A DNA stretch of 64,000 bases from Candidatus Bathyarchaeota archaeon. Its GTDB lineage: Archaea; Thermoproteota; Bathyarchaeia; Bathyarchaeales; Bathycorpusculaceae. Where the stretch lies: positions 1-64,000 of the forward strand of contig JACAEK010000024.1 in the NCBI GenBank assembly GCA_013388895.1, in the 5' to 3' direction. Both the position numbers and the translations under genes were made by a program. Below the pieces are notes generated by a model, which worked only from the letters and a program-made list of their open reading frames with translations, was not told the origin of the DNA and searched no databases. Numbering within the stretch: the stretch's first letter is position 1; every line of letters begins with the position of its first letter. Of this stretch, positions 27,025 to 36,631 are shown in pieces.

Positions 27025-28287
27025 CTATTTGATGTGGACTTTTCTGTTAATGAATCCTAGAATGTTCTTTTCCATTTGGCTTTTGTGATTTTGTATTTTG
27101 CTCAGTATTTCGTTATACTCTTGTTCAGCTGTGCTTTCTTCTGCCATGATGCCGCTTTTTCGTATTTCCAGTTTTTCAATGACCTCCTGAAGCCTTGATA
27201 AGTCGCTCTTTGTTTTCGCCACTTCCGCTGACATGGAAAGTTGCGTTTTCTTTTCGGTAGCTTCGGTGCATCTTTGTTGAAGATTTGCCAAGGAATTTTT
27301 GTTTAGTATTTGGTCTATGGTTTGTTCTGCTTTTCGCATTTTATCCGACTTCAGCTTAAGCTTATTATCCGCCATTAGGCGCTTCGTTTTTTGCAGAATC
27401 TGCCTTAGTAGCGGATAGTTGTTTTCTTCCGTTGCTAAGGCTGCGAAGGGATTTTGCAGGTACTGATCGAGTTTCTTAACTTCTTCTTGCAGTAAGCCGC
27501 TGCCTCCGCCGTGAAGGCTCAATGCTTGAAGCTTTATGAAGGGTTTCTGGAGATAATGCAAAGCAAGTTTCACTTCCATAGTTAACGTGTCTATTTCCGT
27601 GGCTATCTGGTTTAGTTGGCTAACGGCTCCTCTGGTTTTTAGTTCATCCATTTTCTGTTGTGTTTCAGCGATTTCTCTGTCAACATGAGCCTTCTCATTT
27701 TCAGTCTTCAGTCTTTGCTGTTTTAGGTTTTCCAACTGTGCTTCAAGAGCTTTGAGCTTGTCTGCGAGTTGAAAAGTTTCTTCCAAAGTCTTAGTTTGAA
27801 CGTACTCTCTTGTTAAGAAGTTAGTCATTTCTTTCAGCAGTTCTTTTGCTTTTTCGAAGACTGTCTGGAACTTTCTTCGGTCAAGTATGAAGAATGGGGA
27901 AATTCTTGAGAACCAGTTTCTGATGTCAATGTCAGTCACTAGAAAGGCTTTTTGAGTTTCTTGGACGAAAGCGTTAAAGCTGTCATATGTGACTTGGTTT
28001 GGAACTTTAATTTGGCGCATTCGGTCGAGAAACAAGTGTGCAAGCTTGTTTAGGGCTCTGGCCCGTCCATAGGTCTTCATATTTCTCTTCTCAATTTCCT
28101 TCTGGCTGCTTTCCAAAAGCATCTTGCTCGCATCAGAAAGACTCGCAATTGCCCGGCGCATTTCATCAACAAACTTTTGAGCGCGAGAATGGACAGGGAC
28201 AAAAATTGTGGCTGTTTCTTTTTCAAGCCAGCCTTTGACGTCTTTTGAGGAGAGTTTTAAGGTTTCAGACAAGCCTTTTCCCACCAT
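27025..28287 (-). CDS. Coiled-coil protein of unknown function
   Basis: A soluble 420-residue protein dominated by helices. Long coiled-coil segments are evident at about 165-245 (EETFQLADKLKALEAQLENL and onward, rich in E, K, Q) and about 340-410. A Gly-rich break, LHGGGSGLL, lies near 260. No catalytic motif or membrane segment was found. It is followed at once by the PPP phosphatase gene in the same orientation; the pair may form a regulatory unit with the coiled-coil protein as scaffold or substrate. I do not recognise the family. Confidence 0.7.
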   Translation of the reverse strand: MVGKGLSETLKLSSKDVKGWLEKETATIFVPVHSRAQKFVDEMRRAIASLSDASKMLLESSQKEIEKRNMKTYGRARALNKLAHLFLDRMRQIKVPNQVTYDSFNAFVQETQKAFLVTDIDIRNWFSRISPFFILDRRKFQTVFEKAKELLKEMTNFLTREYVQTKTLEETFQLADKLKALEAQLENLKQQRLKTENEKAHVDREIAETQQKMDELKTRGAVSQLNQIATEIDTLTMEVKLALHYLQKPFIKLQALSLHGGGSGLLQEEVKKLDQYLQNPFAALATEENNYPLLRQILQKTKRLMADNKLKLKSDKMRKAEQTIDQILNKNSLANLQQRCTEATEKKTQLSMSAEVAKTKSDLSRLQEVIEKLEIRKSGIMAEESTAEQEYNEILSKIQNHKSQMEKNILGFINRKVHIK

Positions 28288-28405
28288 GAAGAATAGCAGA
28301 AGCCATATTTATTTCTCAACTTTTCAAAACATCCATACCATTATTAAGTAGTTACTCTTAAATAATGAACCAAGCTAACATCGCATACTGCTTTAGGATG
28401 AGAGC

Positions 28406-29020
28406 ATGAACGCAAAACAAACAGCGTTTGTAGCAATGATGAGCGCTTTAGGGCTTCTACTCTCTGCAATTTCACTTAATGTTGCGCCATGGTTAAGCTC
28501 AGTTGGTCAAGGCGGAGCAGCATTAGACTTATCACACATCGCAACCTTTATAGCCGCAATTTTCGGAGGACCCATTGTTGGAGCAATAGTTGGGTTTCTA
28601 AGCGGCATTTACGCAGGCTATTATTTCGGTTATGTGCTGGGCACACTTGGACTACTTTCAGTGATAGGAGTGCCGTTTGGAAAAGCTTTAACTGGTTTAA
28701 CGGCGGGCTTTCTCTACAAAAAACTAAAAATAGGCAATAATCCACGGTCTTCTACCTTAACCATACCGGTAGTACTCGGGTCATATATTCCTGAAAGCCT
28801 ATACACAATCGCCTATTTTCTTTACATAGTTCAATACTTCTATGGATATGCAATGACCTTCATGATACCGATTGTAATTCCAAAGGCATGGATAGAAATA
28901 ACTATAATGAGTCTGCTGATGGGTGCGCTCGCTGGAAACACAGGCTTTAAAGAATTCATTTTCAGATTCTTATATACTCAAAAAATGAAAAAGTCAGAGC
29001 ACTTAGCTAACGGTTCTTGA
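28406..29020 (+). CDS. ECF transporter S component-like membrane protein
   Basis: A 204-residue membrane protein with about five or six helices. The N-terminal A-x-x-A-x-M-x-A-L-G pattern (FVAMMSALGLLLSAIS), the DLSHIATFIAAIFGGPIVGAIVGFLSGI region and the C-terminal helix ALAGNTGFKEFIFR fit an ECF-type substrate-binding subunit. The substrate is not predictable; no riboswitch is seen upstream. It starts after GGATGAG. It overlaps the end of mch by 14 bases, tail to tail. Confidence 0.7.
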   Translation: MNAKQTAFVAMMSALGLLLSAISLNVAPWLSSVGQGGAALDLSHIATFIAAIFGGPIVGAIVGFLSGIYAGYYFGYVLGTLGLLSVIGVPFGKALTGLTAGFLYKKLKIGNNPRSSTLTIPVVLGSYIPESLYTIAYFLYIVQYFYGYAMTFMIPIVIPKAWIEITIMSLLMGALAGNTGFKEFIFRFLYTQKMKKSEHLANGS

Positions 29021-29978
29021 AGCCGAACGATTCCGCCAATGCGTTGGCGTTGATGTCGCCGTTTTGGAATGTGTTGCCAGTTTTCAAGTTGTTAACAACT
29101 ATTATGGCTGGTGCGAAGAGGTTCGGGTCGATTTTGTAGAAGTCGTAGCCTGCTTCTTTGAAGATTTCTATGAACGGTTTCCCGTAGCTCTTAGACGCTT
29201 TAGATGGAGCCTTCTCCTCAATCGCTTTCAATTCCTCCTCATTCTCATACTCAACTGCATAGTAGGCTATGCCGCCATAAAGAATAGCGTCATTAGTTCT
29301 CGCCATTGCCTTCACAAATTTTGGGTGAATTGGCGCTATTGGAGCGATTCCCCAAGCATAAATGATTACGTTTGGGTCTAACCCAACCTTTCCAAGTTTG
29401 TGAATTCCAGTTTCAACAATTCTGCCAGAAACTTGCGTTGCGCCTGCTATGCTGGCTGTAGGCGTCAGAATCACCGCCAAATTCTCTGGAAGTACATGGC
29501 AATCCTTCAAAAGGCGTTCTAACAGTTTTTCTGGCGGCTGCTTGTCGGTTTCCAGAACCACTATGGCCTTGTCAAAATCGTCTTTGTACCCGATTTTTTC
29601 GTAGATGTCTTTTGGTTTTAGTGCTAAGGCTCTTGCAGGTCCCGAACCTATCGCAAAGTAGTCGCCTTCTTTGATTTGCCATCCAGCATACTGCGAACCC
29701 AGAGTAGCAATGACCGGGTGATCTGAATGAACAAATATGGAAGGAAGCTCAAGTTCGCCATATTGCCTACAAGTTATTCTCGCTTTTGCACAGCCGCCCA
29801 TGCAAATTTCAGTTATGACCTTTCCTGCATTAAATCCTCCTTTCGCTGTTATCCCAGCATCTATAATGGTTGCGCCAGAACTTGTTTCGTCAATTTTGAC
29901 TCCATAAAATTCTGAATTAACACACAATTTCTCTAGTAGTTTCCATGCTAAACGATTAACGCTTAAGGCTTCTTTCAT
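29007..29978 (-). CDS. mch: Methenyltetrahydromethanopterin cyclohydrolase
   Basis: Interconverts N5,N10-methenyl-H4MPT and N5-formyl-H4MPT in the cytoplasm, the step after formyl transfer in the archaeal C1 pathway. The 323 residues match the family. Diagnostic parts are SVNRLAWKLLEKL at the N-terminus, DAGITAKGGFNAGKVITEICMGG, the IGSGPARALALKPKDIYEKIGY region, and LYGGIAYYAVE near the C-terminus. It is the last gene of the run fwdD-fwdB-fwdA-fwdC-mch, 14 bases after the fwdC stop. Confidence 0.95.
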   Translation of the reverse strand: MKEALSVNRLAWKLLEKLCVNSEFYGVKIDETSSGATIIDAGITAKGGFNAGKVITEICMGGCAKARITCRQYGELELPSIFVHSDHPVIATLGSQYAGWQIKEGDYFAIGSGPARALALKPKDIYEKIGYKDDFDKAIVVLETDKQPPEKLLERLLKDCHVLPENLAVILTPTASIAGATQVSGRIVETGIHKLGKVGLDPNVIIYAWGIAPIAPIHPKFVKAMARTNDAILYGGIAYYAVEYENEEELKAIEEKAPSKASKSYGKPFIEIFKEAGYDFYKIDPNLFAPAIIVVNNLKTGNTFQNGDINANALAESFGFKNR

Positions 29979-29992
29979 AACGCTTCCCTTCT

Positions 29993-30829
29993 TTACAAGT
30001 ATTTTTCGTAATGGCTTAGATGGGGATTCTTCGTTTTAAAAACATAAAGTTTGCCGTCGCCATGTTCCACACGGTCGCCGAGAAAAAGGTAGAAGGGTCC
30101 TTCAGCCACTTCATTCTCTTCAATTTTGACTTTTCCCTTAATGCTATCTATTGTAAAGGAAGGCAGAACAGACTCCAAGAACCCGCCGATGACAATTTTG
30201 CCACTAGTCATGCATGCGCCCGCTCTTGGTTCGGCGTCTTTCTGAATGTAGATTGTGCCATCGCACATGCGGAAACCCACAAACTGGCCTGCAGAACCGT
30301 AGATTTTGATGATGCCTTTCTTCATATGGGCGCCTGCTTCAGTGCCAACATTTCCGTTGACGATTATTTTTCCTCCGTGCATGCCTTCGCTGCATCCTCG
30401 ATAAGGCGCTCCTAGATAGTTGCCAGCGTTTCCGTGGATTTCAATTGTTCCATTTTTCATCATTGAGCCTGCCCAGCTGTCTACATTTCCATGCACTGTT
30501 ATTTTTCCGCCTTTCATTTCTTCGCCTAGGTGCATGCCAACATCGCCGAGGATTACTATTTCTCCGTTTTTCATATCAGCACCTATTCTTCTCGCTTTGC
30601 TTACGTTGCCGTGAATCGTTATTGCGGCTTCTTTTTCAAGTGGATTTTCTGTTCTGTTTTCTTCAACTTTAAAAAGTTCGCCGATTTTTTTCGGTTTGTT
30701 TCCTTCCCAAATCTTCAGCTTCTCTATTTCTTCACGCGTTTTGCCACTCAAAACGTCTGGATTTATGCATTCGGCATTTATGGGAAACTGGAATTCTTTT
30801 GCTGGGGTCAGTTTTATCATTTCAAACAC
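29993..30829 (-). CDS. fwdC: Formylmethanofuran dehydrogenase subunit C
   Basis: The beta-helix subunit of formylmethanofuran dehydrogenase, also seen as a domain of glutamate synthase and as FhcC. A run of about seven repeats from residue 75 to 215 has the form G-x-x-M-x-x-G-x-I-x-I-x-G-x-x-G, e.g. GAHMKKGIIKIYGSAGQFVG. In the complex it supports the A and B subunits. The start overlaps the end of fwdA by eight bases, indicating translational coupling. The 278-residue length agrees with the stand-alone subunit. Confidence 0.94.
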   Translation of the reverse strand: MFEMIKLTPAKEFQFPINAECINPDVLSGKTREEIEKLKIWEGNKPKKIGELFKVEENRTENPLEKEAAITIHGNVSKARRIGADMKNGEIVILGDVGMHLGEEMKGGKITVHGNVDSWAGSMMKNGTIEIHGNAGNYLGAPYRGCSEGMHGGKIIVNGNVGTEAGAHMKKGIIKIYGSAGQFVGFRMCDGTIYIQKDAEPRAGACMTSGKIVIGGFLESVLPSFTIDSIKGKVKIEENEVAEGPFYLFLGDRVEHGDGKLYVFKTKNPHLSHYEKYL

Positions 30830-32513
30830 AAGCCTTTATGGGTATGGGGTTTGAAACTTCGAGATAATCTTCTGTTACTGGATAATTTTCGTACTCAACT
30901 GTCCAATATTCCCTAAACCTTCGCTTCACGTCATCAGTTATCTTCGCAGGCTCTAAAGACTGCACGTCCAGCCACATAGTTGCACCTTCCACATGCTTCA
31001 GCACTTCGCCATCTTTGACCACTATTTTGCCGTCTTTAACAGTGTAAGCAGCCCGTTTGAACGCCCTTCTTACCAGTTTATATTTTCTGGAAGGGTCAGT
31101 TTTCTCTGGATTTACGTTGTATATGGCTATGTCCGCGTCAGCTCCAACGCCTAAGTGCCCTTTATTAATGAGCCCTAAGGCTTTTGCTTGTCCAGCCCGA
31201 GTCACAACCGCAATATCATAAAAGTTTAATTCACGGTCTATGGTGGGAAGAAGGCTTCGACTTCTCGCTCGAGGATTAATTCTTTTTAAGGCTGCTTCTC
31301 TGGCCTTTTTACTCATAAACCAAGCAATAATTTTTGGGTAAGAAGTGAATGGTCCGCCGTTTGGGTGATCTGTTGTCATGAAAATTTTCCACGGGTCTTT
31401 GATTAGTAAGGCTAATTCTAAGCCTATTGACCATTGGACTGCGTGAACATATCTTTTGCGGCGATATCGAAACGGCACTATGCCCGCGCTTGTTTCAGTT
31501 TCCACGTCGTGGTTTACCCATTTGTTTCCGCTCAACTCGTAAAGCGTGTATTGGAATGGCCCATCAGCTGTCATGGTAGTGGTGTCTGTGAATATGACTT
31601 GACCCATATCCAACGTTACATGCGAATGTGTGTTAACGTAGTTTGCGATTTCCTCAGCGCCAGACTGCAACGATGCCCAATCATCTCCTTTGAAGGCGCT
31701 GAATTGGCAGTGCGTTATGTGAATCGCAGGCTTGTTTCCATCATATAAGTCTTCAACACACTTCATAGTTTCTAAAGCCGTTTGATAATTGCCTGGTTTG
31801 CCAAGATTGTTCGTGTGAACGTGGATCGTGTGAGGCAAATTAAGCAGCTTATTCACTTTGCACAGTCCACGGATTATTTCACGAGGTGTGATACAAAAAC
31901 ATGGAACTTGGTCGTCTATGCTGCTGACGTTGTGGCCGAATCCCCATGCTTCCAATCCGCCTGGGTTGACGATTTTGATGGCGTAGCCCTTTGTAGAAGA
32001 CATTATCCAAGCGATGTATCTTGCGCATTCTTCGATTTTTCCGTCTTTCAGGTATTCGAGCACAAACCACCAATCACCCAGTAGCGGATAACTTGCCTTA
32101 TCAACCATTGGCGTGTCGCTCAATTCCTCATGCGTGTGCTTAGCCTCTAAAGGCGGCATAGAAGGATTCATTATCGTAGTATAACCCATTCTCGCATAGC
32201 GGTAACCAGTCGTGAAAGTGGAAGGAATCGAATAACCCACACCAGACCTTGTCGTAGACGTTTTGCGTTCAAAATCTTTAAAATGATCTTCAGGTCTTAG
32301 GAGCCGCCCAGTGTTCACCTCAGAACCTGCAATATGGCAGTGGATGTCAACTCCGCCTGGCATGACTATCATTCCAGAAGCATCAATTTTTTTCGCCTTG
32401 CGTTCGTTTACTTTCTCAACTATTTTTCCATCACTGACTGCGATGTCCATTTTTTCGCCCTTAACACCATTCGTTGGGTCGAAGACAAAGCCATTTTTTA
32501 TTAGAAGCTCCAT
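30822..32513 (-). CDS. fwdA: Formylmethanofuran dehydrogenase subunit A
   Basis: The amidohydrolase-like subunit that condenses formate with methanofuran (or the reverse) at a dinuclear metal site. 563 residues, normal length. Metal and active-site blocks include PGGVDIHCHIAGSE, MNPSMPPLEAKHTHEEL, HTIHVHTNNLGKPGN, HITHCQFSAFKGD and FMTTDHPNGGPF; the last holds the catalytic Asp of the family. Its ATG overlaps the fwdB stop (TAATG), a coupled pair. Confidence 0.95.
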   Translation of the reverse strand: MELLIKNGFVFDPTNGVKGEKMDIAVSDGKIVEKVNERKAKKIDASGMIVMPGGVDIHCHIAGSEVNTGRLLRPEDHFKDFERKTSTTRSGVGYSIPSTFTTGYRYARMGYTTIMNPSMPPLEAKHTHEELSDTPMVDKASYPLLGDWWFVLEYLKDGKIEECARYIAWIMSSTKGYAIKIVNPGGLEAWGFGHNVSSIDDQVPCFCITPREIIRGLCKVNKLLNLPHTIHVHTNNLGKPGNYQTALETMKCVEDLYDGNKPAIHITHCQFSAFKGDDWASLQSGAEEIANYVNTHSHVTLDMGQVIFTDTTTMTADGPFQYTLYELSGNKWVNHDVETETSAGIVPFRYRRKRYVHAVQWSIGLELALLIKDPWKIFMTTDHPNGGPFTSYPKIIAWFMSKKAREAALKRINPRARSRSLLPTIDRELNFYDIAVVTRAGQAKALGLINKGHLGVGADADIAIYNVNPEKTDPSRKYKLVRRAFKRAAYTVKDGKIVVKDGEVLKHVEGATMWLDVQSLEPAKITDDVKRRFREYWTVEYENYPVTEDYLEVSNPIPIKACV

Positions 32514-33973
32514 TACGCTGCCACCTCCACTTGCCTTTTCTTTCGCATCTTCTTAACTTCGGAGAGAATTCTTCGCAAGATTTCTTCGTCTGTGAGCACT
32601 CCCCTAGGCGGTTCAACAACCTTCTTGAGAGGAAGTGGCACATGATCCATGCGATAGGCTGTTCCACATGCTTCTATCCCAACAAATGCGGAAGGAAAGA
32701 CAACATCAGCCATCTGCGCTGTTGCGTTCATGTGCGGGTCAATAACTATTAACGGATTCTTAACCAAATGCTCCACTGCCTTTCGTGGAAAATTCGCAAC
32801 AGGGTCCGACGCAATAACTAAGGCAGCGTCGGATTCTTTGCGTAAAAGAACATCGACAACAGATGTTTCTCCAGGATTATACCGCGGATAGCCTAATGAG
32901 AAATCCACTGCGTATGGATAGCCAGTCTGCCATGTAGAAACTGTGTTTGCGCCTGTAACGTTGAAGTGTCCTCGCATGGGCATTATCACAAATTTTGTTC
33001 GCATATTCAAATCTCGAATCAGAGAAAGCGCTGCGTCTATGTTTCGCAGTTTGCCACTGCTCATTGTCAGCCCAACCCCAAAGAACAACACTCCAAAATT
33101 GCATCTAATCATGACGTCTGCAACTTCTTCAAGATACTCAACTGGAACTCCAGCAACTTGGTCAACTTCTAGTTCTTCGTCTCGAATTAAGGCTCTGAAA
33201 GCTTGCAAAAGCTCATAGTCCCTGTTAGGTTCAACTTGGATGAAGTAGTCGGCCATTTGAGCAGATCTTGTTCGCCTAACATCAATAATCACGAGTTTTC
33301 TTCCTTCTCTAAAAATTGATGGAGGAGGCTCACGTCTAATAAGCGGTGGAATGGAAGGCGCTTCTTTTAGAAATACTCTCCTAACGGCGCTTTCAATTTT
33401 TTTCCTAACTTGTGAAGCTTTTATCTTGGTTAGGTATCCTCTCCATGCACTGTTTTCGAATCTTCCTTGGGAAAATGCTGTGTATCTTTCGATGTGTCTC
33501 GGGTGAGCGCTCCATGGGTCGCTTCCCCAATAAATGACAAGGTCAGCACGATGCCGTATCTGTCCAAGTGTGCATGATGGGATGCCGACATCTTGAACGC
33601 TTAAAATTGAGGGGCCGTGACAGATTACAGACGTGTTGTCAATTACCCCTCCAACTTCCTCGGCTAGTTCAATGCCTACACGTGTTGCTTCACAGTTTGT
33701 TGAACTCCAACCATAAAGCACGGGATAGTTTGCTTCAGCAAGAATTTCTGCTGCTCGCTTAACAGCTTCTTTAACAGAAGTTTTAACGAACTCTCCATTT
33801 TTTCTTATGAGCGGCTTCAAAATCCTATGCTCGCCATTATAACCTAGAAATTTTGATTCACACATTGCACAGCCATTCTTAACCTTAACGACTTTCCCTT
33901 CTTGGATTGTAAGCTCTATGTCGTCGCATAAGCTTCCACAGACAGGACACGTTACAGCTTTAACAACTGGCAT
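32513..33973 (-). CDS. fwdB: Formylmethanofuran dehydrogenase subunit B
   Basis: The catalytic Mo/W-bis-pyranopterin subunit, which reduces CO2 to formate inside the complex. An N-terminal 4Fe-4S motif is seen (CPVCGSLCDDIEL and onward to GCAMCESKF). The metal-ligating position in NTSVICHGPS is cysteine, not selenocysteine. About 486 residues from the ATG at 33973 (MPVVKAVTCPVC). That ATG is one base after the fwdD stop, so the longer frame from 34009 is not used. Requires bis-MGD; mobB and fdhD in this window may serve it. Confidence 0.95.
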   Translation of the reverse strand: MPVVKAVTCPVCGSLCDDIELTIQEGKVVKVKNGCAMCESKFLGYNGEHRILKPLIRKNGEFVKTSVKEAVKRAAEILAEANYPVLYGWSSTNCEATRVGIELAEEVGGVIDNTSVICHGPSILSVQDVGIPSCTLGQIRHRADLVIYWGSDPWSAHPRHIERYTAFSQGRFENSAWRGYLTKIKASQVRKKIESAVRRVFLKEAPSIPPLIRREPPPSIFREGRKLVIIDVRRTRSAQMADYFIQVEPNRDYELLQAFRALIRDEELEVDQVAGVPVEYLEEVADVMIRCNFGVLFFGVGLTMSSGKLRNIDAALSLIRDLNMRTKFVIMPMRGHFNVTGANTVSTWQTGYPYAVDFSLGYPRYNPGETSVVDVLLRKESDAALVIASDPVANFPRKAVEHLVKNPLIVIDPHMNATAQMADVVFPSAFVGIEACGTAYRMDHVPLPLKKVVEPPRGVLTDEEILRRILSEVKKMRKKRQVEVAA

Positions 33974-33974
33974 G

Positions 33975-34382
33975 TCAATCCTTCCCAAACTGTTGATTGA
34001 GAAGTGCACGTAGGCTTAGAAGAGGCTTATTTGGAGCGGGTTCGATTTCTGCGGGAATTCCTTTAAGGGAAGGCATTCCTATGCTGTGTGTTTCTGGGTT
34101 TACTATGACGTTTGCCCATGGACCATAAGGAATGTAAATTATTCCAGAATGTGGACCTCTGATGGATTTTAGTGCTTTAACAACTACTGAACCATGTTCT
34201 GTTGAAACCTGCACGTTTGTTTTTTCTTTGATTCCAAGTTTCCTTAAGTCTTCTGGGTCGATAAAGCAGACCGTGACGCTGTCTACGTATTCTTGGGAAG
34301 TTTTTCCTTTCTCTTTTCCCACGCCTTGCTCTATTGTGCGTCCAGTGAGCAATGTTACTTTCAGCTTTTGGTATGTCACCAT
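33975..34382 (-). CDS. fwdD: Formylmethanofuran dehydrogenase subunit D
   Basis: The molybdopterin-dinucleotide-binding subunit, corresponding to the C-terminal domain of larger formate dehydrogenase-type proteins. The 135 residues contain the beta-barrel features TVCFIDPEDLRKLGI, VQVSTEHGSVVVKA and IIYIPYGPWANVIVNPETHSIGMP in pieces. It is the first gene of the operon fwdDBAC-mch. Subunits E, F and G are not adjacent; a polyferredoxin at 61695 could take the F role. A/T-rich sequence at about 34425-34440 is the likely promoter. Confidence 0.92.
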   Translation of the reverse strand: MVTYQKLKVTLLTGRTIEQGVGKEKGKTSQEYVDSVTVCFIDPEDLRKLGIKEKTNVQVSTEHGSVVVKALKSIRGPHSGIIYIPYGPWANVIVNPETHSIGMPSLKGIPAEIEPAPNKPLLSLRALLNQQFGKD

Positions 34383-34593
34383 TTGTCAACCTACTGTTAG
34401 TGTAGAATGCGTTTCCTTTTGTAATATGTATTTTGGAAAAAACACAAACCTAAATGTTTTTTCCTCGTGGACCAAAAACAATGTCTGTGCTAAGATTGGC
34501 ACATATCGACTTTGAAAACCACGAAAAAACCGACCCGACAGAACAATGCTTTTATACTTCAAAAAAACCATGACGGGTTGATTTGGTGAAGAA

Positions 34594-35523
34594 ATGATTA
34601 TTGAAGTCGAGGATTTGGTGAAACATTACGGCGAAGTCAAGGCAGTTGACGGTGTTTCTTTTGTTGTTAAGGAAGGCGAAATTTTTGGCTTGTTAGGTCC
34701 AAACGGCGCTGGCAAAACCACGCTGATGGAGATACTCTGCTGCTTGAGAAGATTCGACAGCGGAAAAGCTACAGTTTACGGGTTTGATTTGGCTAAGGAT
34801 TCTTTGAAAGTTCGCGCCTCAATTGGGTTTTGCCCTCAAGAAACGTTGCTTTACGACTTGTTAAGTGTGAGGGAAAATTTTGCTTTTTCTGCTTCGCTTT
34901 ATTCATTAGATTCCAAGAAGTTTAATGAACGTGTGGAATTTTCCTCCAAGGTTTTGGGTGTTGGCGAGTTTTTGAATAGGAGAGTTCAGCAGCTGTCAGG
35001 TGGAATGAAGAGGCGCGCAAATCTTGCAGCTTCGATTATTCATGATCCGCCTATTGTGATTTTGGATGAGCCTACTGTGGGCTTTGATCCTAACATTAAG
35101 AGAGAGTTTTGGGAACTGATTAAGAATCTTAAGCATTATAGTAAGACTGTTCTTCTTTCTACTCATGACATGTATGAGGCTGACGAAATCTGCGACAGAG
35201 TGGCAATAATGAATGAGGGAAAAATCGTTGCACTTGACAAACCATATGCCCTTAAAAAGACTATTGGAGGAGACGACGCCATCCATATTAGAGTGAAGGA
35301 TTCCCAAACAAAAAAGGCGATTACAATTCTTAAGGAATATAAAACCACAGTGATAGACAGTGAAATTCAGGTTTCTGCTAAAAATCCGTGGGAAGTCATG
35401 GCAGAAGTTTCTAATAAGCTAGTTTCACAAGGAATCCTTACAGAGAAAATAGAAATTGTCGAGCCAACTTTAGAGGACGTTTTCATAAAATTGGCTGGAA
35501 GAAAACTTGCGGAGGAATCTTGA
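34594..35523 (+). CDS. ABC transporter ATPase (ABC-2 exporter type)
   Basis: A 309-residue nucleotide-binding protein of the DrrA/CcmA class. Walker A is GPNGAGKTTLME, the signature is LSGGMKRRANLAASI, Walker B is IVILDEPTVGFD, and the H-loop is LSTHDMYEAD; a C-terminal extension (about 225-309) is typical of this class. A TATA-like TTTTATAC at 34551-34558 precedes the ATG. The gene is divergent from fwdD and its stop overlaps the permease start (TGATG), so the two are one operon. Confidence 0.92.
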   Translation: MIIEVEDLVKHYGEVKAVDGVSFVVKEGEIFGLLGPNGAGKTTLMEILCCLRRFDSGKATVYGFDLAKDSLKVRASIGFCPQETLLYDLLSVRENFAFSASLYSLDSKKFNERVEFSSKVLGVGEFLNRRVQQLSGGMKRRANLAASIIHDPPIVILDEPTVGFDPNIKREFWELIKNLKHYSKTVLLSTHDMYEADEICDRVAIMNEGKIVALDKPYALKKTIGGDDAIHIRVKDSQTKKAITILKEYKTTVIDSEIQVSAKNPWEVMAEVSNKLVSQGILTEKIEIVEPTLEDVFIKLAGRKLAEES

Positions 35524-36628
35524 TGAATTCGATAATTGGAATAGCTGTTAAAGACATTAAAACTTTTTTCAGAGAAAGAGGAACAATCTTCTGGACTATA
35601 GCTTTCCCAGTAATGATATTACTATTGTTCACCGCCATTTTTGGAAGAGAAATTCTTTCAACGCAAACTTGGGAATAGTAAATGAGGACGGGCAGTCACG
35701 GTCTGAAATCGCAATATCATGGCTTAACGCCACAGGATTCCTAACTTTAAAGAATTTCGCCCAGAGAACAGATGCACTTAAAGAGCTAAACGCAACCAAC
35801 TTGAATGCAGTTCTGATACTTCCTGAAAACTTTACGCAAAATCTTGACTATGGTGTCCAGACAAATGTCTCACTTATAATAGATGGAACGAATCCAGACG
35901 TTGCTCGTTTAGTTGATGACGGAATTAGAACCCTTTTCGCAGAATTTTACAAAACCATAATCAATCAGAACTACACGGAGCCCATAATGGTGAATACGGA
36001 AACAGCTGTTGTACGAGAAGCAATAGGTTATAAAGAGAACATTGTTCCAGGCATGCTGACCTATCCGCTATTGTTTTCGAGCATGGTCGTTTCAACTGGA
36101 GCCATTGTTTTTGAAAGAGAAAAGGGCACGCTCAAGAAGATACGAGCTTCCCCTATTCGTCCAATAAACATGCTTTTCGGCAAAACTTTAGCCGCGCTAT
36201 TCCAAACAGCAATATCCATAATAGTCATGTCAGTTTTAGCCCTCTTCTTGCTTGGTCCAAAGCTTAACTGGAATGTGCCATTGCTGATTCCAATATTTTT
36301 CTTGGGTTCGATGAACGGAATAGCCTTAGGCCTGATAATATCATGCATTGGCAGAGCTCCGCAAGAAGCATCAAACGCAGCCACCACGATTGCAGTTGTG
36401 CTTCAGTTCTTCACTGGAATGTACTTTCCAATAGAATATCTGCCAGTCTACATGCAGCAAATTGGACAGTTCATACCAATGACTTATGCGGCGCAAGCAT
36501 TGAGAAACATAATGATTCGAAACGCCACATTATCAGATTTAGTTGTGCCAATGGCAACACTAACTGTTTCCGCTTTGATTCTGTATGGCATTGGTGTTGT
36601 TCTTTACAAAAGATGGGTCGAAAAATAA
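35523..36628 (+). pseudogene. ABC-2 type permease, frameshifted
   Basis: Membrane partner of the preceding ATPase. The N-terminal part starts at ATG 35523 (MNSIIGIAVKDIKTFFRERG) with one membrane helix. It breaks off near AIFGREI at about 35645-35665; moving one base gives NSFNANLGIVNEDG, which starts the extracytoplasmic domain. The remaining helices are intact, with EKGTLKKIRASPIRP, then FFTGMYFPIEYLP and FIPMTYAAQALR. Length would be about 367 residues if joined. The ATPase is whole, so a base-call error is plausible. Confidence 0.8.
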
Positions 36629-36631
36629 CGG

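Noticed and set aside
33600-33660. Selenocysteine in FwdB
   Set aside because: The metal-ligand position is a normal cysteine codon and no in-frame TGA occurs in the gene.
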